From positions 108,423,988 to 108,487,987 of the forward strand of contig NC_080423.1 of the NCBI RefSeq assembly GCF_029873635.1: a stretch of 64,000 nucleotides of DNA, written 5' to 3'. The notes under the pieces were generated by a model. The model did not search any database. It was not told the origin of the DNA and saw only the letters and a list, made by a program, of their open reading frames with translations. Source of the stretch: Malania oleifera. Its lineage: Eukaryota > Streptophyta > Magnoliopsida > Santalales > Ximeniaceae. Position 1 is the first letter of the stretch, and each line of letters starts with the position of its first letter. Position numbers and translations under genes: made by a program. This document shows, piece after piece, positions 34,944 through 46,170 of this stretch.

Positions 34944-34985
34944 CTTCGGGCCACACAACCCAGTCATGTGGTGGTAATACATGAC
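34944..34985 (+). other. Conserved stem-loop block in GypA 5' LTR
   Basis: CTTCGGGCCACACAACCCA is followed by GTCATGT, a short G/T-rich loop, then ACATGAC. The two arms pair perfectly. The block recurs in most Gypsy LTRs of the window. Confidence 0.65.
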
Positions 34986-35648
34986 AACAGTTAGCTAACC
35001 TACCATGGATGTTTTTATGTTATTATTATTATGATATGAGATGAGAAATGTTTATGAAAATGCAGTATTTTCTGCCATGTTTTAATATACATATGTTTTC
35101 CCAGATTTGATAAATAGTACTAAATATGATATATATGGTATATATAGAACACGGTATACTCATATTGCCACACACTAGTATTAGTTTATTTCCCTTACTG
35201 AGAAGTGTCTCACCCCTAAATTTTACAAACTTTTCAGGAGCCCCTCATAGGAGAGCGGGAAAAGCTCCGCTGATCTAGTGTTGTTTATCTGCCCTCTGCG
35301 AAGGGTAAATTTTTGTAGGGATAGTTAGATTTCGTGGGAAATCTCCTTAGATATGATTTTTTGGGATGTATATACTGGGATACAATGATTGTCGTGACTC
35401 TGGTATTTGTAGTCATATGATGGATGTTTTGTAATTATAATATTGTGGAATATGAAATGATCAGATGCATGTGATTGTATGTTTCCTACTGCTTAGGTTT
35501 CTGTTATATGTTCTGATGTATCCCTGGTACCCACGGGTCCAGGTGGATTGTGACCTGCTGAGCTGGAATGTGAGATGTGTGGTATTGATTTTATGATGAT
35601 ATTATAATTATAAAGAAAATGTGGAAAAATGAGCAGGTCGTGACAACT

Positions 35649-35660
35649 TGGTATCAGAGC
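35649..35660 (+). promoter_or_regulatory. Primer-binding site of GypA (tRNA-iMet)
   Basis: TGGTATCAGAGC lies three bases after the 5' LTR. A leader of about 290 bp leads to the gag ATG. Confidence 0.92.
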
Positions 35661-35947
35661 TTAGGTTGCTAGGTTCTATAGACTTTAGAATGCAGCGGAA
35701 ACAATACCAGAGTTTAGGAAATGATTTAAGGTTGTTCTACGATCTGGAGGCAGGACTTCCGTGGTAGTTTCTGTATTTTTCCTAGGGTGACGATTTCATG
35801 AAACCCATAGTAAGCTATTATCGGGTTGTGTTCCTAGAATGTAGGACTGGGGATTAGAAATGAGTTGGGAAATGTTGAGATAAGTGGTGAGGATAGGTGG
35901 GTAAATTATGAGGATAGAATTTCTAAGTTGTGTTTGTTGTTTCCAGG

Positions 35948-37040
35948 ATGGGTTTAGGAGGAAATAGTGCCTATGCCAGTGGCAGTGATGGAGCAGGACA
36001 ATCAGGTGTAGTTGGGACCGAATCTGATGCGGTATTATGTAGCGTGGCTTAGCAGGTTATGGCTGAGATCGCTTGGAGCTCGAGGGAACAGAGTGGTCCA
36101 TCTACAGGACATGGGTGCACCATAGAGAAGTTTACGAAGATGAATCTTCTAGCGTTCTCAGGTGGAGTGAATCCTGTAGCCGCTGAGAACTGGATGTAGG
36201 AGACTGAGAAAATCTTAGTTGTACTGCAGTGTATTAAGGAACAAAGGGTCCTTTTCACCACCTATAGACTGACAAGAGAGGCTGAGAGGTGGTGGACCAC
36301 GGTGAGACTATTGGAGCAGCAGAGGGTGACTCCGATAGCTATGACATGAGACTGGTTTAAAGATCTGTTCTTTGATAGGTATTTTTTGGCTACTGTCAGA
36401 GAGGCTAAGGTAGAAGAGTTCCTGAGTCTGAAATAGGGATAGTTATCCATCCAGCAGTATGCAGCACATTTTATCTAGCTCTCTCGTTTCGCCCTATATA
36501 TTGTTCCGATGAAGTGAAGAAGGCGAGACAGTTTGAGAGAATCTTGAGATGGAGCATATTCAAGCAGGTGGTGGTGCTGCGGATCTAGGACTTTACTGAG
36601 TTAGTCGAAAGGGCAGCCTTGGCAGAGATTGGTGAGCGTTTTAATGCAAAGGAGCAGGGACAAAGGAAGAGATCTACATCTACCGACTACCAACAGGGTC
36701 ATAAACCTGGCCAGTGGAGGAGAGGAAATCAGAGTAGAGGACGGAGACAGGAGACGGGAGTACGTGAGGTGTAGACAGGGCAGGGTCATCTAGTCTGTCA
36801 GACTTGTGGTAAGAGGCACTGGGGAGAGTGTCGAGCTGGTGGTGTAGTATGCTATCGTTGCGGTAGATCGGGGTATATAGTGCGAGATTGTCCTACCCCA
36901 CCAGATGCAGCTCTGGTGTGCTATCGCTGCGGTAAATCGGGGTACATGGTACGAGACTGCCCTATCCCACCGGATGCAGTTCTAGCTACTAGATCATATC
37001 GGGAAGGTTATCAGGCGCCACGTGGGGGCCAGTAGAGGAA
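35948..37040 (+). pseudogene. gag: Gypsy gag of GypA (broken, duplicated zinc knuckle)
   Basis: It starts MGLGGNSAYASGSDGAG. The capsid part includes ENWM, AERWWTTVRLLEQQR and DWFKDLFFDRYF, and is cut by stops at positions where Gyp1 has Gln or Trp. Near 36790 a CQTCGKRHWGEC segment is followed by two knuckles, CYRCGRSGYIVRDC and CYRCGKSGYMVRDC, made by an in-frame 69-bp duplication (starts 36850 and 36919). Both have Tyr where the zinc-binding His is expected, so the duplication probably came after that change. Nucleic-acid binding would be weakened. Confidence 0.87.
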
Positions 37041-39808
37041 TATGGCTCTAGCCAGGGTGTTTACTTTAACGCTGGGTGAGGCTGAGATGTCGGGTGACGT
37101 GGTGAAATGTATGGTCATTATGCTTTCTTTTAAAGTTATTGCATTATTTGATTTAGGAGCTACACACTCGTTTATGTTTTCGGGGTGTGTTAAATTATGT
37201 GGGGCTGAAACACAATCATTAGATGTTAAATTGTTGGTATCTACATCGACTGGGTCGGTAGTGAGATTTAGTAGGGTGCTTTGAGATTGTCCAGTTGATA
37301 TTAAAGGAAAGATTTTGTCTGCTGATTTGATAGTACTAGACATGCATGGGTTCAATGTTATATTTGACATGGATTGGCTAGCAGCTAATTTTTTCAGCAT
37401 AGATTGCCGTGCACGAGAAGTGATATTCAGATCTTTGAGGAAAGCAGAGTTTAAGTTCATAGGGTCACAAGTACAATCCCTGCCTCAGCTAGTTTCAGCT
37501 ATTCAGGCCAGGAGATTACTACTAAGTGGGTGTCAGGGGTTTGTGGCTGTGGTGAAAGAGATGTCCAAAAATGAATCGAAACTTGCTAGCACGCCTGTAG
37601 TAAAGGAGTATACAAATGTCTTTTCAGATGAGTTACCAGGTTTGCCACTTGATCGAGAGGTAGATTTTTCCATAGACTTACTTCCAGGTACAACACCTAT
37701 TTCCAAAGTACCTTATCGAATAGCGCTAGTAGAGTTGACATAATTGAAAAATCAATTACAAGATCAGCTTGATAAGGGCTTCATACGACCTAGTGTATCT
37801 CCGTGGGGAGCTCCAATTTTATTTGCGAAGAAGAAAGACGGGACTATGGGGATGTGTATAGACTATAGGGAAATTAATAAAGTAACAATCAAGAACAAGT
37901 ATCCTCTACCCCGTATCGACGATTTGTTTGACTAGCTCCATGGTACACGAGTGTATTCAAAGATTGACCTCAGATCCGAATACCATCAGGTAAAGGTGAA
38001 AGCAGAAGATGTCTCGAAGACGGCCTTCAGGACCCAGTACAGGCATTAAAAGTTTCTCATTTTGCCGTTTGGATCGACGAATGCTCCTACGGTATTTATG
38101 GACTTAATGAACAGAGTCTTCCACCGATACCTAGATCAGTTTGTTGTTATTTTTATTGATGATGTACTGGTCTTTTCGAGGAGCTATGGGGAGCATGAGA
38201 CGCACCTAAGGCAGGTTTTACAGACACTTCAGGAAAAGAAGTTGTACGCCAAGTTTAGTAAATGCGAATTTTGGCTTGAGAGGATCGTGTTCTTGGGCCA
38301 TGTTGTATCTGGAGATTGGATCCTAACAAGATTGAGGCAGATGTGAATTGGGCTAGACCGAGGAACATCTAAGAGATTAAGAGTTTCTTAGGACTAGCTA
38401 GTTATTATTGTCGTTTCGTTGAGGGCTTCTCAACTTTGTCTTGACCCTTGACCCGACTGACGAGGAAGAATGTTAGATTTGAGTGGGACGATAGCTGTGA
38501 GCAGAGTTTTTAGGAACTGAAGCAGAGATTAGTCACAGCACCAGTGTTAGTCATCCCATCTGGGGGTGAGGGGTATGTCATTTACAGTGATGCGTCCTTG
38601 AAGGGACTTGGTTGTGTATTGATGCAACATGACAGGGTGGTGGCGTATGCGTCCAAATAATTGAAAGAATATGAAAAGAACTACCCTACCCATAATCTTG
38701 AATTAGCTGCAGTGGTACATGCGTTGAAAATTTGGAGGTATTATCTGTATGGCGAGCAGTGTGAGATTTTCTTTGACCACAAGAGTTTAAAGTATTTCTT
38801 TACGCAGAAGGAACTAAATATGAGGCAGAGAAGGTGGTTAGAGTTGATTAAGGATTTTGATTATACCATCAGTTATCACCCGGGAAAAGCAAACATGGTA
38901 GCTAATGCGTTGAGTAGGAAATCCAGAGAACTAGTGCTGGCAGCTATGGAAATCCAGCATCCGATCATGATGGTTTTGGAGAGACCCGACATAGAGTTGG
39001 TGGAGAGTGATCTTCTAGTGTGTATTTCCAGCTTAGTAGTACAACCTACTCTGCAAGAAAGAATTAAAGCCGCTCAAAAGGGAGACCCAAAATTAGTAGA
39101 GGTGATAGACAGAGTACAGATGGGTCAGGGGGAGGATTTCAGCATTGCAGATGACAGAGATTTGCAGTGTTCTTGCCAATACTGAGATCAGGAATACTAT
39201 TTTAGAGGAAGCTCACAGATCCTTGTATACAATTCATCCCGGTAGTACGAAGATGTACAGGGATCTGAGAGAGTCGTACTGGTGGAGTGGCATGAAAAAA
39301 GAGATTGCCGAGTATGTAGCCCAGTATTTGACGTGCCAGCAGGTAAAGGATGAGCACCAGAGGCCAGCAGGGCAATTGCAGCCGTTATTTATCCCAGAGT
39401 GGAAGTGGGATCATATATCTATGGACTTCGTGTCAGGATTGCCGACAGCGTTACATGGCCAGAATACCATCTGGGTGATTGTTGACCATTTGACAAAGAC
39501 CGCTCACTTTATTCCTATCAAGATCAGCTACTCCCTTAGCCATTTAGCAGAGATTTACATTCAGGAGATAGTTCGTTCTCATGGGGTGCCTGTATCGATT
39601 GTGTCAGATCAAGACTCGCGATTCACATCACGATTTTGGAGGAGCTTGCAAGAGGCTCTGGGTTTCAGTTATAGTTTAGCACGACATTCCATCCTTAGTC
39701 AGACGGGCAGATTGAGAGGACGATACAGATACTAGAGGATATGCTCCGAGCGTGTGTATTAGACTTTGGGGGTAGTTGGACTCAGTTCATGCCGCTGGTA
39801 GAGTTTGG
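37041..39808 (+). pseudogene. pol: Gypsy pol of GypA: protease, RT, RNase H, integrase core
   Basis: The protease reads LFDLGATHSF, with DLG in place of DSG (Leu codon 37153-37155). RT has [19 protein letters not shown] and an intact FIDD at 38152-38163. RNase H has [19 protein letters not shown] and [14 protein letters not shown] (to about 38920). The integrase has [24 protein letters not shown] and [15 protein letters not shown], so the first two catalytic Asp residues are kept. Stops such as LFD followed by TAG, and frameshifts near 38330 and 39170, break the frame. It ends at TTTGG, the target site of the next solo LTR. Confidence 0.9.
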
Positions 39809-40444
39809 TGATTACGCGTCGAAACTGCGTAATTGGGCATCTTAATCCGGGCTTTACGGTTTATATTTTTAATTAAATGTCCAAATTTGTTCAATATTTT
39901 AATAAAGTTCCAAAATCATCATTCTTGAACTTTATTGCACTATTTATGAAGTTTTGGTATTTTTTTTGTTGCAGGAAAATTCCCGGGAACCAAAATCGAC
40001 ACCTGTTCGTATTTTGTGTATAACTTTTCCGTCCAAGCTCCGATCAAGACAATTCAAATTTTTAGAGAAAGAGGAAAGGATTATCTACAACTTTGATGTT
40101 TTGAGTTTTGTGAGATACGGGCTCCAGAAGAGTTAGATTTGCGATGAATAGAGAATGAAAAAAATGAAAAAAATATAGCAATTCGGGTTAACTCCAATTG
40201 GGTCAAGTTGCCGGGTCGGGTCTCCTATCCGGGTCTAGGGCTTTCCCCCCTATCCTATTTAACCCTTCTCTTCCTCTTCCTGCGTAGGCAGCCCCCAAGG
40301 CTCCCCATTCTCCTCTTCTCCTTCTTCTTCTTCTTCTTCTTCTTCTTCTTCTTCTTCTTCTTCTTTAGTTTGTTTTTTTTTGTTCTTTTAAATTCTGCTT
40401 TGCTCTCTTTCTCTTTTCTCTATTCTCTGTTCTCCTTCCCTTTA

Positions 40445-40487
<43 letters not shown>

Positions 40488-41535
40488 CCTCTTTTGCCCA
40501 TTGTTGTCGCAGCACAAAAAGCTCCTGCTGCACTTTGTTGCTCTCTCCGGCGGCCACCAACAGCACCAGCAGATCCGTGAGCCACTCTCCCGCTGTTCCT
40601 TGCTCCATGCCACAGCCGCGAACCAACCCACACACAGCCGCAACTGCTGCCACGGCTCCGTGGATTTGTTTCTCTCTCTCTCTCTCTCTCTTTTCCTTTC
40701 TTTCTTTCTTTTATTTACTTTTCTTTGAATCTTGGAATATTGAAGAAAGTTTAGTTTTTTTTTTTTTTTTTTTAATGTTATTGGAGTATTCTTTCTTTTT
40801 GTTTAAGTTGAGTAATGTTGGGTATTTCATTATTGTTAAATTAATCTCTTTGTTTATCTAATTGATAGTTATTTTAATTTTGCATTCTTAATTAAATTCA
40901 AATATTTTTTTTTGTCGAAATTCGATTTAGTTAGGGTCTATGATTAGTAAAGGTTGTCTTTTTATTGTATTCTGTTATTGTTTACGTTTTTTTAAATTTC
41001 TGTTGAATTCATGTTTGCATTTAAATTGTGAGTCTTGATTTGATCTCTTAATTGTGCTAAAGGTTAGATTTTTAGTAGGTTCGGTTTTTTTTTTAGTATG
41101 TGTCTAGTTTAGTTTCCATTGTGTGTTTTTAATTCCATGTTCTAGGTTGCCATTTTTAATTAACGAGTGTCCTAGTGTTTCCTTAAGTAGACTAGGGTTT
41201 TCATTATTGTTATTTTAATTCTATGTTTAAAGTTTCCATTTTTAGTTAGTATGATCTAGTGTTTCCTTAAGTAGACTAGGGTTTTCATTATTGTTATTAA
41301 ATTCCGTGCGTGATAGTTTTAGGACTTTAATTTGTGTTTTCATTTAAGTCTCCACAATCTTGAAAACCCGAATCTGAACTGAGTTCAATACCTTTTTAAT
41401 TTCGATTGGAGAAAGTAAAATTTGAGATTAAAACGCATTCCCTGAGGAGACGATCTAGCTCTTGGGCTTAATATTACACGATAGAACTCCTATACTTGGG
41501 ATAGCTTTCGAGCTGCTCATTTTTTGAGTGAGTCA
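39809..41535 (+). mobile_element. Solo LTR, probably Tat/Ogre/Athila-type Gypsy
   Basis: 1727 bp, TGATTACGCG...GAGTGAGTCA, with a perfect target duplication TTTGG at 39804-39808 and 41536-41540. It has no coding capacity beyond low-complexity frames. It carries a CTT run (about 40319-40364), a CT run (about 40446-40485) and a T run near 40757. The CTGAGGAGACGATCTAG segment near the end resembles the ends of Tat/Ogre/Athila LTRs, which is my reason for the lineage; that part is uncertain. Confidence 0.8.
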
Positions 41536-42209
41536 TTTGGGTATAATAATAGTTATCAGTCCAGCATTAGCATGACACCATTTGAGGCTCTGTACAGTAG
41601 GAGATGTCCATCTCCTTTGTTTTGGGATGAAGTGGGTGAGCGACGAGTTGTGGGGCCAAAGTTGGTACAACAGGTGCATGATAAAGTTCAGCTTATCTAG
41701 GATAGGATCAGTGCAGCTCAGAGCCGACAGAAGAGTTATGCCGACCATCGCCGTAGGAATTTAGAGTTTGACATGGGTGATCGTGTATTTTTGAAGATAG
41801 CTCTAATGAAAGGGGTTATGCGATTTGGGAAGAAAGGTAAACTTAGTCCGAGGTTTATCAATCCATTTGAGATTTTGGATAAAGTGGGATCGGTAGCCTA
41901 CAGGCTAGCCTTGCTACCTGTGTTGTCCAGGATCCATGACGTATTCCATATTGCTATACTGAGGAAATACGTCCCAGATTCTTCTCATATCATCAGCTAT
42001 GATGAGTTGGAGCTTAGGGATTCATTGGGATATGAGAAGGTACCAGTTCAGATTCTAGATAGGAAAGTGCAAGAGTTACGTAACAAGAAGATTCCTAAGG
42101 TAAAAGTTTTCTAGAGGAAGCGGTAGAAGAGGCTTCTTAGGAGTCCGAGGAGCAGATGAGGCAGAGGTACCCACTTTTGTTCCAAGAAGTTTATTTGGGT
42201 AAAATGTAA
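41536..42209 (+). pseudogene. GypA integrase C-terminus and chromodomain
   Basis: Integrase resumes with YNNSYQSSISMTPFEALY, then GDRVFLKIALMKGVMRFG and LSRIHDVFHIAILRKYV. The end IPKVKVF runs into a TAG and a frameshift; the shifted frame reads EEQMRQRYPLLFQEV and stops at 42209, matching the chromodomain of GypB and Gyp1. From 42210 to 42448 there is non-coding sequence with the polypurine tract AAGGAGGGGAGGA. Confidence 0.87.
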
Positions 42210-42530
42210 GTGTTTAGGTAGTTTTCTTTTGCAGGTGCATGTAATGGTTTAGTTAGTGTAAGATTTTAGTGTTGGGAGAATTTTTTTGTGTATATGTAAT
42301 CTTCCAAGACTCAGAATGTAACCATAGTGTTCCTCCGCCATAAGTGAGGGTAAGTAATAAAATAAGTAGACCCTTTTTCCTGGTTAAGGGATGGCGAGTT
42401 ACGGGAACAGTAAATTTCGAGGACGAAATTTTTATAAGGAGGGGAGGATGTAACAACCCGAATAAAAATGGTATTTAAATAATAAAATAAAGGGAAATGG
42501 AAGCCGAAAACAGAAGGAAGCGGTAGAGCA

Positions 42531-42770
42531 TTCGTCGACGACATTGAATTTTGGAAGGGATAACTGAGGGGAGGTCATCAGGGCTTCGTCGACGAATACA
42601 AGGGATTCGTCGACGAAGGCTTCAGAGAATTCATCGACGAATACAGGGGACTCGTCGATGAAGAAATGCTGAGAGGGGGTTTGAGCCAACTGAATTTCGT
42701 CAACGAAGGACTGAATTTCGTCAACGAAATTATAAAGAATTCATCGACGAAGGACAAGCTCGTCAACAAA
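42531..42770 (+). promoter_or_regulatory. Phased palindrome array in GypA 3' LTR (1+4+4)
   Basis: Centres are at 42536.5, then 42590.5, 42611.5, 42635.5, 42656.5, then 42701.5, 42722.5, 42745.5 and 42764.5. The steps are 54; 21, 24, 21; 45; 21, 23, 19. Three copies fit TTCGTCGACGAA exactly or within two bases; others are TTCATCGACGAA, CTCGTCGATGAA and TTCGTCAACGAA. The TATA box (42781) follows the last centre by about 16 bp. Confidence 0.85.
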
Positions 42771-42850
42771 ATCCCCTGTTCTATAAATATGGAAAAATCT
42801 GGATTTTTCTTCAAGATTAAGAAATTTATCATCTCTCTCTCTCCTCTTCA

Positions 42851-42914
<64 letters not shown>

Positions 42915-43390
42915 GTCGATTTTGGGTTAGATCTTCACCGGATCGACAATCCGAAGTTACCACGACGCTCCTGGCGAAGTTCTTTACAAGTCTGCCAAAG
43001 CGGATCGTCAGGGAAATGAAGTTGGATTTCAACCCAAATCCAGGGTAAGACTTTATATTCAATATTTGGATTTTTGACAGTTGAAAAAAGTGATATACGC
43101 GTAAAAATACTAAACTTTAATACTGGGAATTTCCATTTTCAAGGGTGTTGAATTGGGAACATTGGAAATCATCCCTAAGTTGAGGTAAGACTTTTTAAGC
43201 TGAATTTGACTTAATGGTAGTTATAAGAAGTGTTATGCGCATAGAAATATTGAAGTTTAATACTGAGAGTTTTTGTTTCTAGGGTTGTTGAGTTGGGAAC
43301 CTTGCGGGTGCAGGGAAGATTTTCTTAGGGGCTTTGCAGGAATCAGGTAAGGGGATAAACTAAGTTAGTTTTTTTTTTAGAAAATGTATG

Positions 43391-43442
<52 letters not shown>

Positions 43443-43620
43443 CATCTGATTTGCGAAAAATGTATATAAATATATATATGTTTTATATTTGCAAAATACT
43501 ATGTAAATGATCGTATAATTGAATATGTGAAAATATGTTCAGTGTGACATGAGTATAAAATGTAATGGAATACTGTTTTCTGGGAATGTGAATGATATGA
43601 ATTTTTATGATGGGAAAAAC

Positions 43621-43829
43621 CGGCGTACGGGCCGAGATTTTTATATGATTTGCTGGGATACGGGCCGTGCTATAATGTGATTTTCTAACGTACAGGCTGT
43701 GCTATGATATGTTTGCCGACGTACGGGCCGTGCTATGTGATGTGATTTGCCAGCGTACGGGCTGTGCTATGATTTGCCAGCATACGGGCTGAGTTATGAT
43801 AAAATGTGTAATATCGGCGTATAGGTCGA
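43621..43829 (+). repeat. CGTACG hairpin array in GypA 3' LTR
   Basis: About seven units, including CGGC-GTACGG-GCCG, CAGC-GTACGG-GCTG and CAGC-ATACGG-GCTG, alongside two units with imperfect stems. Confidence 0.72.
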
Positions 43830-44886
43830 TGATTTTCATGATACACGTATATATGCAAAATGATATGATTAATGTGAAAATAAATGATATGAGATATCTA
43901 TGTATCACGGTTTTAGTATATGTATATGATATCCGAACCTGGTTGGCTTTGTTTAGGCTAGCACTTGTACGGTATCGTTGCTATGTGTCCATGGTCTTCG
44001 TGATCATGATATCTATGTTAACGCCGCTGTACGGAGTGGTGTGAGATTGGATGGTCGATGTGGTTATTTTCAAGAAGTGTGCTGTTATTGCCCCTGGTGT
44101 ACGGACCAAGTCTGGCAGACCCATCGGACTTACAGACTACTGTTTGACTTGGCAGTGGTAGGCCAACCATTGTCAGGTCCCGCCTTTGGGCCACACAACC
44201 CAGTCATAAGGGGGTAATACATGACAACAACCAGCTAACCTACCATGGATGTTTTTATGTTATTATTATTATGATATGAGATGAGAAATTTATGAAAATG
44301 CAGTATGTTCTGTCATGTTTTGATATACATATGTTTTCCCAGATTTGATAAACAATACTGAATATGATATGTATGGTCTATGTAGAACACAATATACCCA
44401 TGTTGCCACAAACTAGTATTAGTTTATTTCCCTTACTGAGAGGTGTCTCACCCCTAAATTTTACAAACTTTTCAGGAGCCCCTGATAGGAGAGCAGGAAA
44501 AGCCCCGCTGATCTAGAGTTGTTTATCTGCCCTCTGCGAAGGGTAAGTTTTTGTAGGGATAGTTAGATTTTGTGGGAAATGTCCCTAGATATGATTTTTT
44601 GGGATGTATATACTGGGATACAGTGATATTAGTGACTCTGGTATTTGTAGTCATATGATGGATGTTTTGTAATTATAATATTATGGAATATGAAATGATC
44701 AGATGCATGTGATTGTATGTTTCTTGCTGCTTAGGCTTTTGCTATATGTTCTGATGTATCCTTCGTACCCACGGGTCCTAGTGGATTGTGACCTACTGAG
44801 CTGGAATGTGAGATGTGTGGTATAGATTTTATGATGATATTATTATTATAAAAAAATGTGGAAAATGAGCAAGTCGTGACACGGCG

Positions 44887-45857
44887 TCAAAGAGAAAACC
44901 CTTACTGGGGCCATATTCCTCTGTTGGCCTCCTCGTGGTACCTGGTAACCTCCTCGTGCAGGTCTAGGAGCAAGAGCAGCACCAAATTGCGTCGGATACT
45001 ATCTCATCATATGTCCTAGATCCCTGCACTTGTAGTAGACACCTTGTCCGGCACAATACTCCCCCAGGTGTCTCTTCCTACAATATGGGCAAGCTGAAGA
45101 TGGCAGCACACCCTGGAAACCGGAAGGTGCGAATCTCTTCTTCTATCTCTGTTCCTTAGCTTCCAACTGCTCACCAATCTTTGCTATAGTGGCCCTATCA
45201 ACCAGTTCGACAAAATCCTGTAACTTCAGAATAGATACTTTCTTGTATATTTCTCTTCTCAGGCCTCTTTCAAACAGTATCTTATTTACCTCATCTGGAA
45301 TGATCTACGGGGCGAAGCGGGATAGCTTAGTGAACCTCACTGCGCACTATTGTACTGATAGCTGTCCCTGCTTTAAATTTATGAACTCCTCAATCTTAGC
45401 CTCTCTGGAAGAGGCTGGAAAGTACCTGTCGAAAAATATTTCTTTAAACCGCTCCCACGTCATCTCCACAGGTATAGTCCTCTGCTACTCTAAAAGTCTC
45501 TTCGTTGACGACCATCTCTCAGCCTCCCCAAATAGTCTATAGGTGGCAAACAACACCTTCTGCTCCTTTAAACACTGCAGCACTGCAAATATTTTCTTTA
45601 TCTTCCGCACCCAATTTTCAGAAAATGCAGGATCTATCCTTTTTGAGAAAGCTGGAGGACTGATCTTAATAAACTTCTCAATCGAACTATCGTGGCCTGC
45701 TGATAGACCACCCGGTTCCTTCGAACTCCTGGCAAATTCTACCATAACCTACTATGCCACGCTGCGTAAAACGGCATCTGAATCACTAGTCCCAGCGCCT
45801 GAGGGTCTAGCACCCTCACTCCCACTGGCATGGGCACTATTGCCACCAAGGTCCATC
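44887..45857 (-). pseudogene. gag: Gypsy gag of GypB (broken)
   Basis: The minus-strand ATG at 45857 gives MDLGGNSAHASGSEGA, parallel to Gyp1 and GypA. After stops in the AQQ region the capsid frame continues MVEFARSSKEPGGLSAGH and FAVLQCLKEQKVLFATYRLFGEAERW-like sequence. A CPYCRKRHLGEYC segment and a degraded knuckle (YYKCRDLGHMMR, first Cys lost) follow near 45010-45095. The gag-protease junction was the insertion site of GypA. The leader from 45858 to 46157 is non-coding. Confidence 0.86.
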
Positions 45858-46157
45858 CTGAAACACATGTAACTTAACTCAAAATCCCTTCACTATACAT
45901 GTCACTCAACTCATATAGTATATTTCTCCTAATTAACTCATCACTCCTGATCTTCATTCAAGGTTCAATCCTGCAACCTAGATACCTAACTCGACGATAG
46001 TTTACCATGACTTTCCTGAAATTATCACCCCAAGAAATCACACAAACCACCACAAAAGTCCTGCATCTAGACTACAAAATCAGGCCTCAAATCCCATTAT
46101 CCTATACTATGGTATTATTACTGCTGCACTTTAGAGTCTACAGAACTTAGTATCGTA

Positions 46158-46170
46158 GGCTTTGATACCA
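46158..46170 (-). promoter_or_regulatory. Primer-binding site of GypB
   Basis: The minus strand reads TGGTATCAAAGCC two bases inside the 5' LTR; one mismatch to the tRNA-iMet complement. Confidence 0.88.

Larger units (their letters stand above)
33204..35645 (+). repeat. 5' LTR of GypA
   Basis: It starts TGTAACGACCCG and ends GTCGTGACA. In order it holds the palindrome array (33284-33523), a TATA box CTATAAATATGG near 33534, a CT-rich leader, a TA microsatellite, the hairpin array and the GTCATGT stem-loop. Confidence 0.92.
33204..44881 (+). mobile_element. Tekay/Del-like Gypsy element GypA
   Basis: 11,678 bp with two LTRs of 2442 and 2433 bp, inserted at the gag-protease boundary of GypB. 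The target duplication is CAGCG at 33199-33203 and CGGCG at 44882-44886, one base different. The plus-strand order is LTR, primer site, gag, protease, RT, RNase H, integrase, chromodomain, polypurine tract (about 42434-42448) and LTR. A solo LTR (39809-41535) splits its integrase. Confidence 0.93.
42449..44881 (+). repeat. 3' LTR of GypA
   Basis: 2433 bp, partner of 33204-35645. It has a long CT run at about 42850-42912 that is short in the 5' LTR, and scattered base differences, so the insertion is not recent. Confidence 0.92.

Noticed and set aside
40208..40861. A 217-codon frame in the solo LTR at 39809-41535
   Set aside because: It is made by CTT, CT and T runs (Phe, Ser and Leu rich); antisense frames give matching Glu/Arg runs.
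42531..42770. CRISPR-like array of short repeats and spacers
   Set aside because: The repeat is 12 bp, spacers are under 13 bp, and the context is a plant retrotransposon promoter.
42432..42832. Frames with repeated FVDE, SST or similar peptides across the LTR arrays
   Set aside because: They are translations of the TTCGTCGACGAA repeats. Similar frames occur in each LTR array on either strand and have no conserved start or end.
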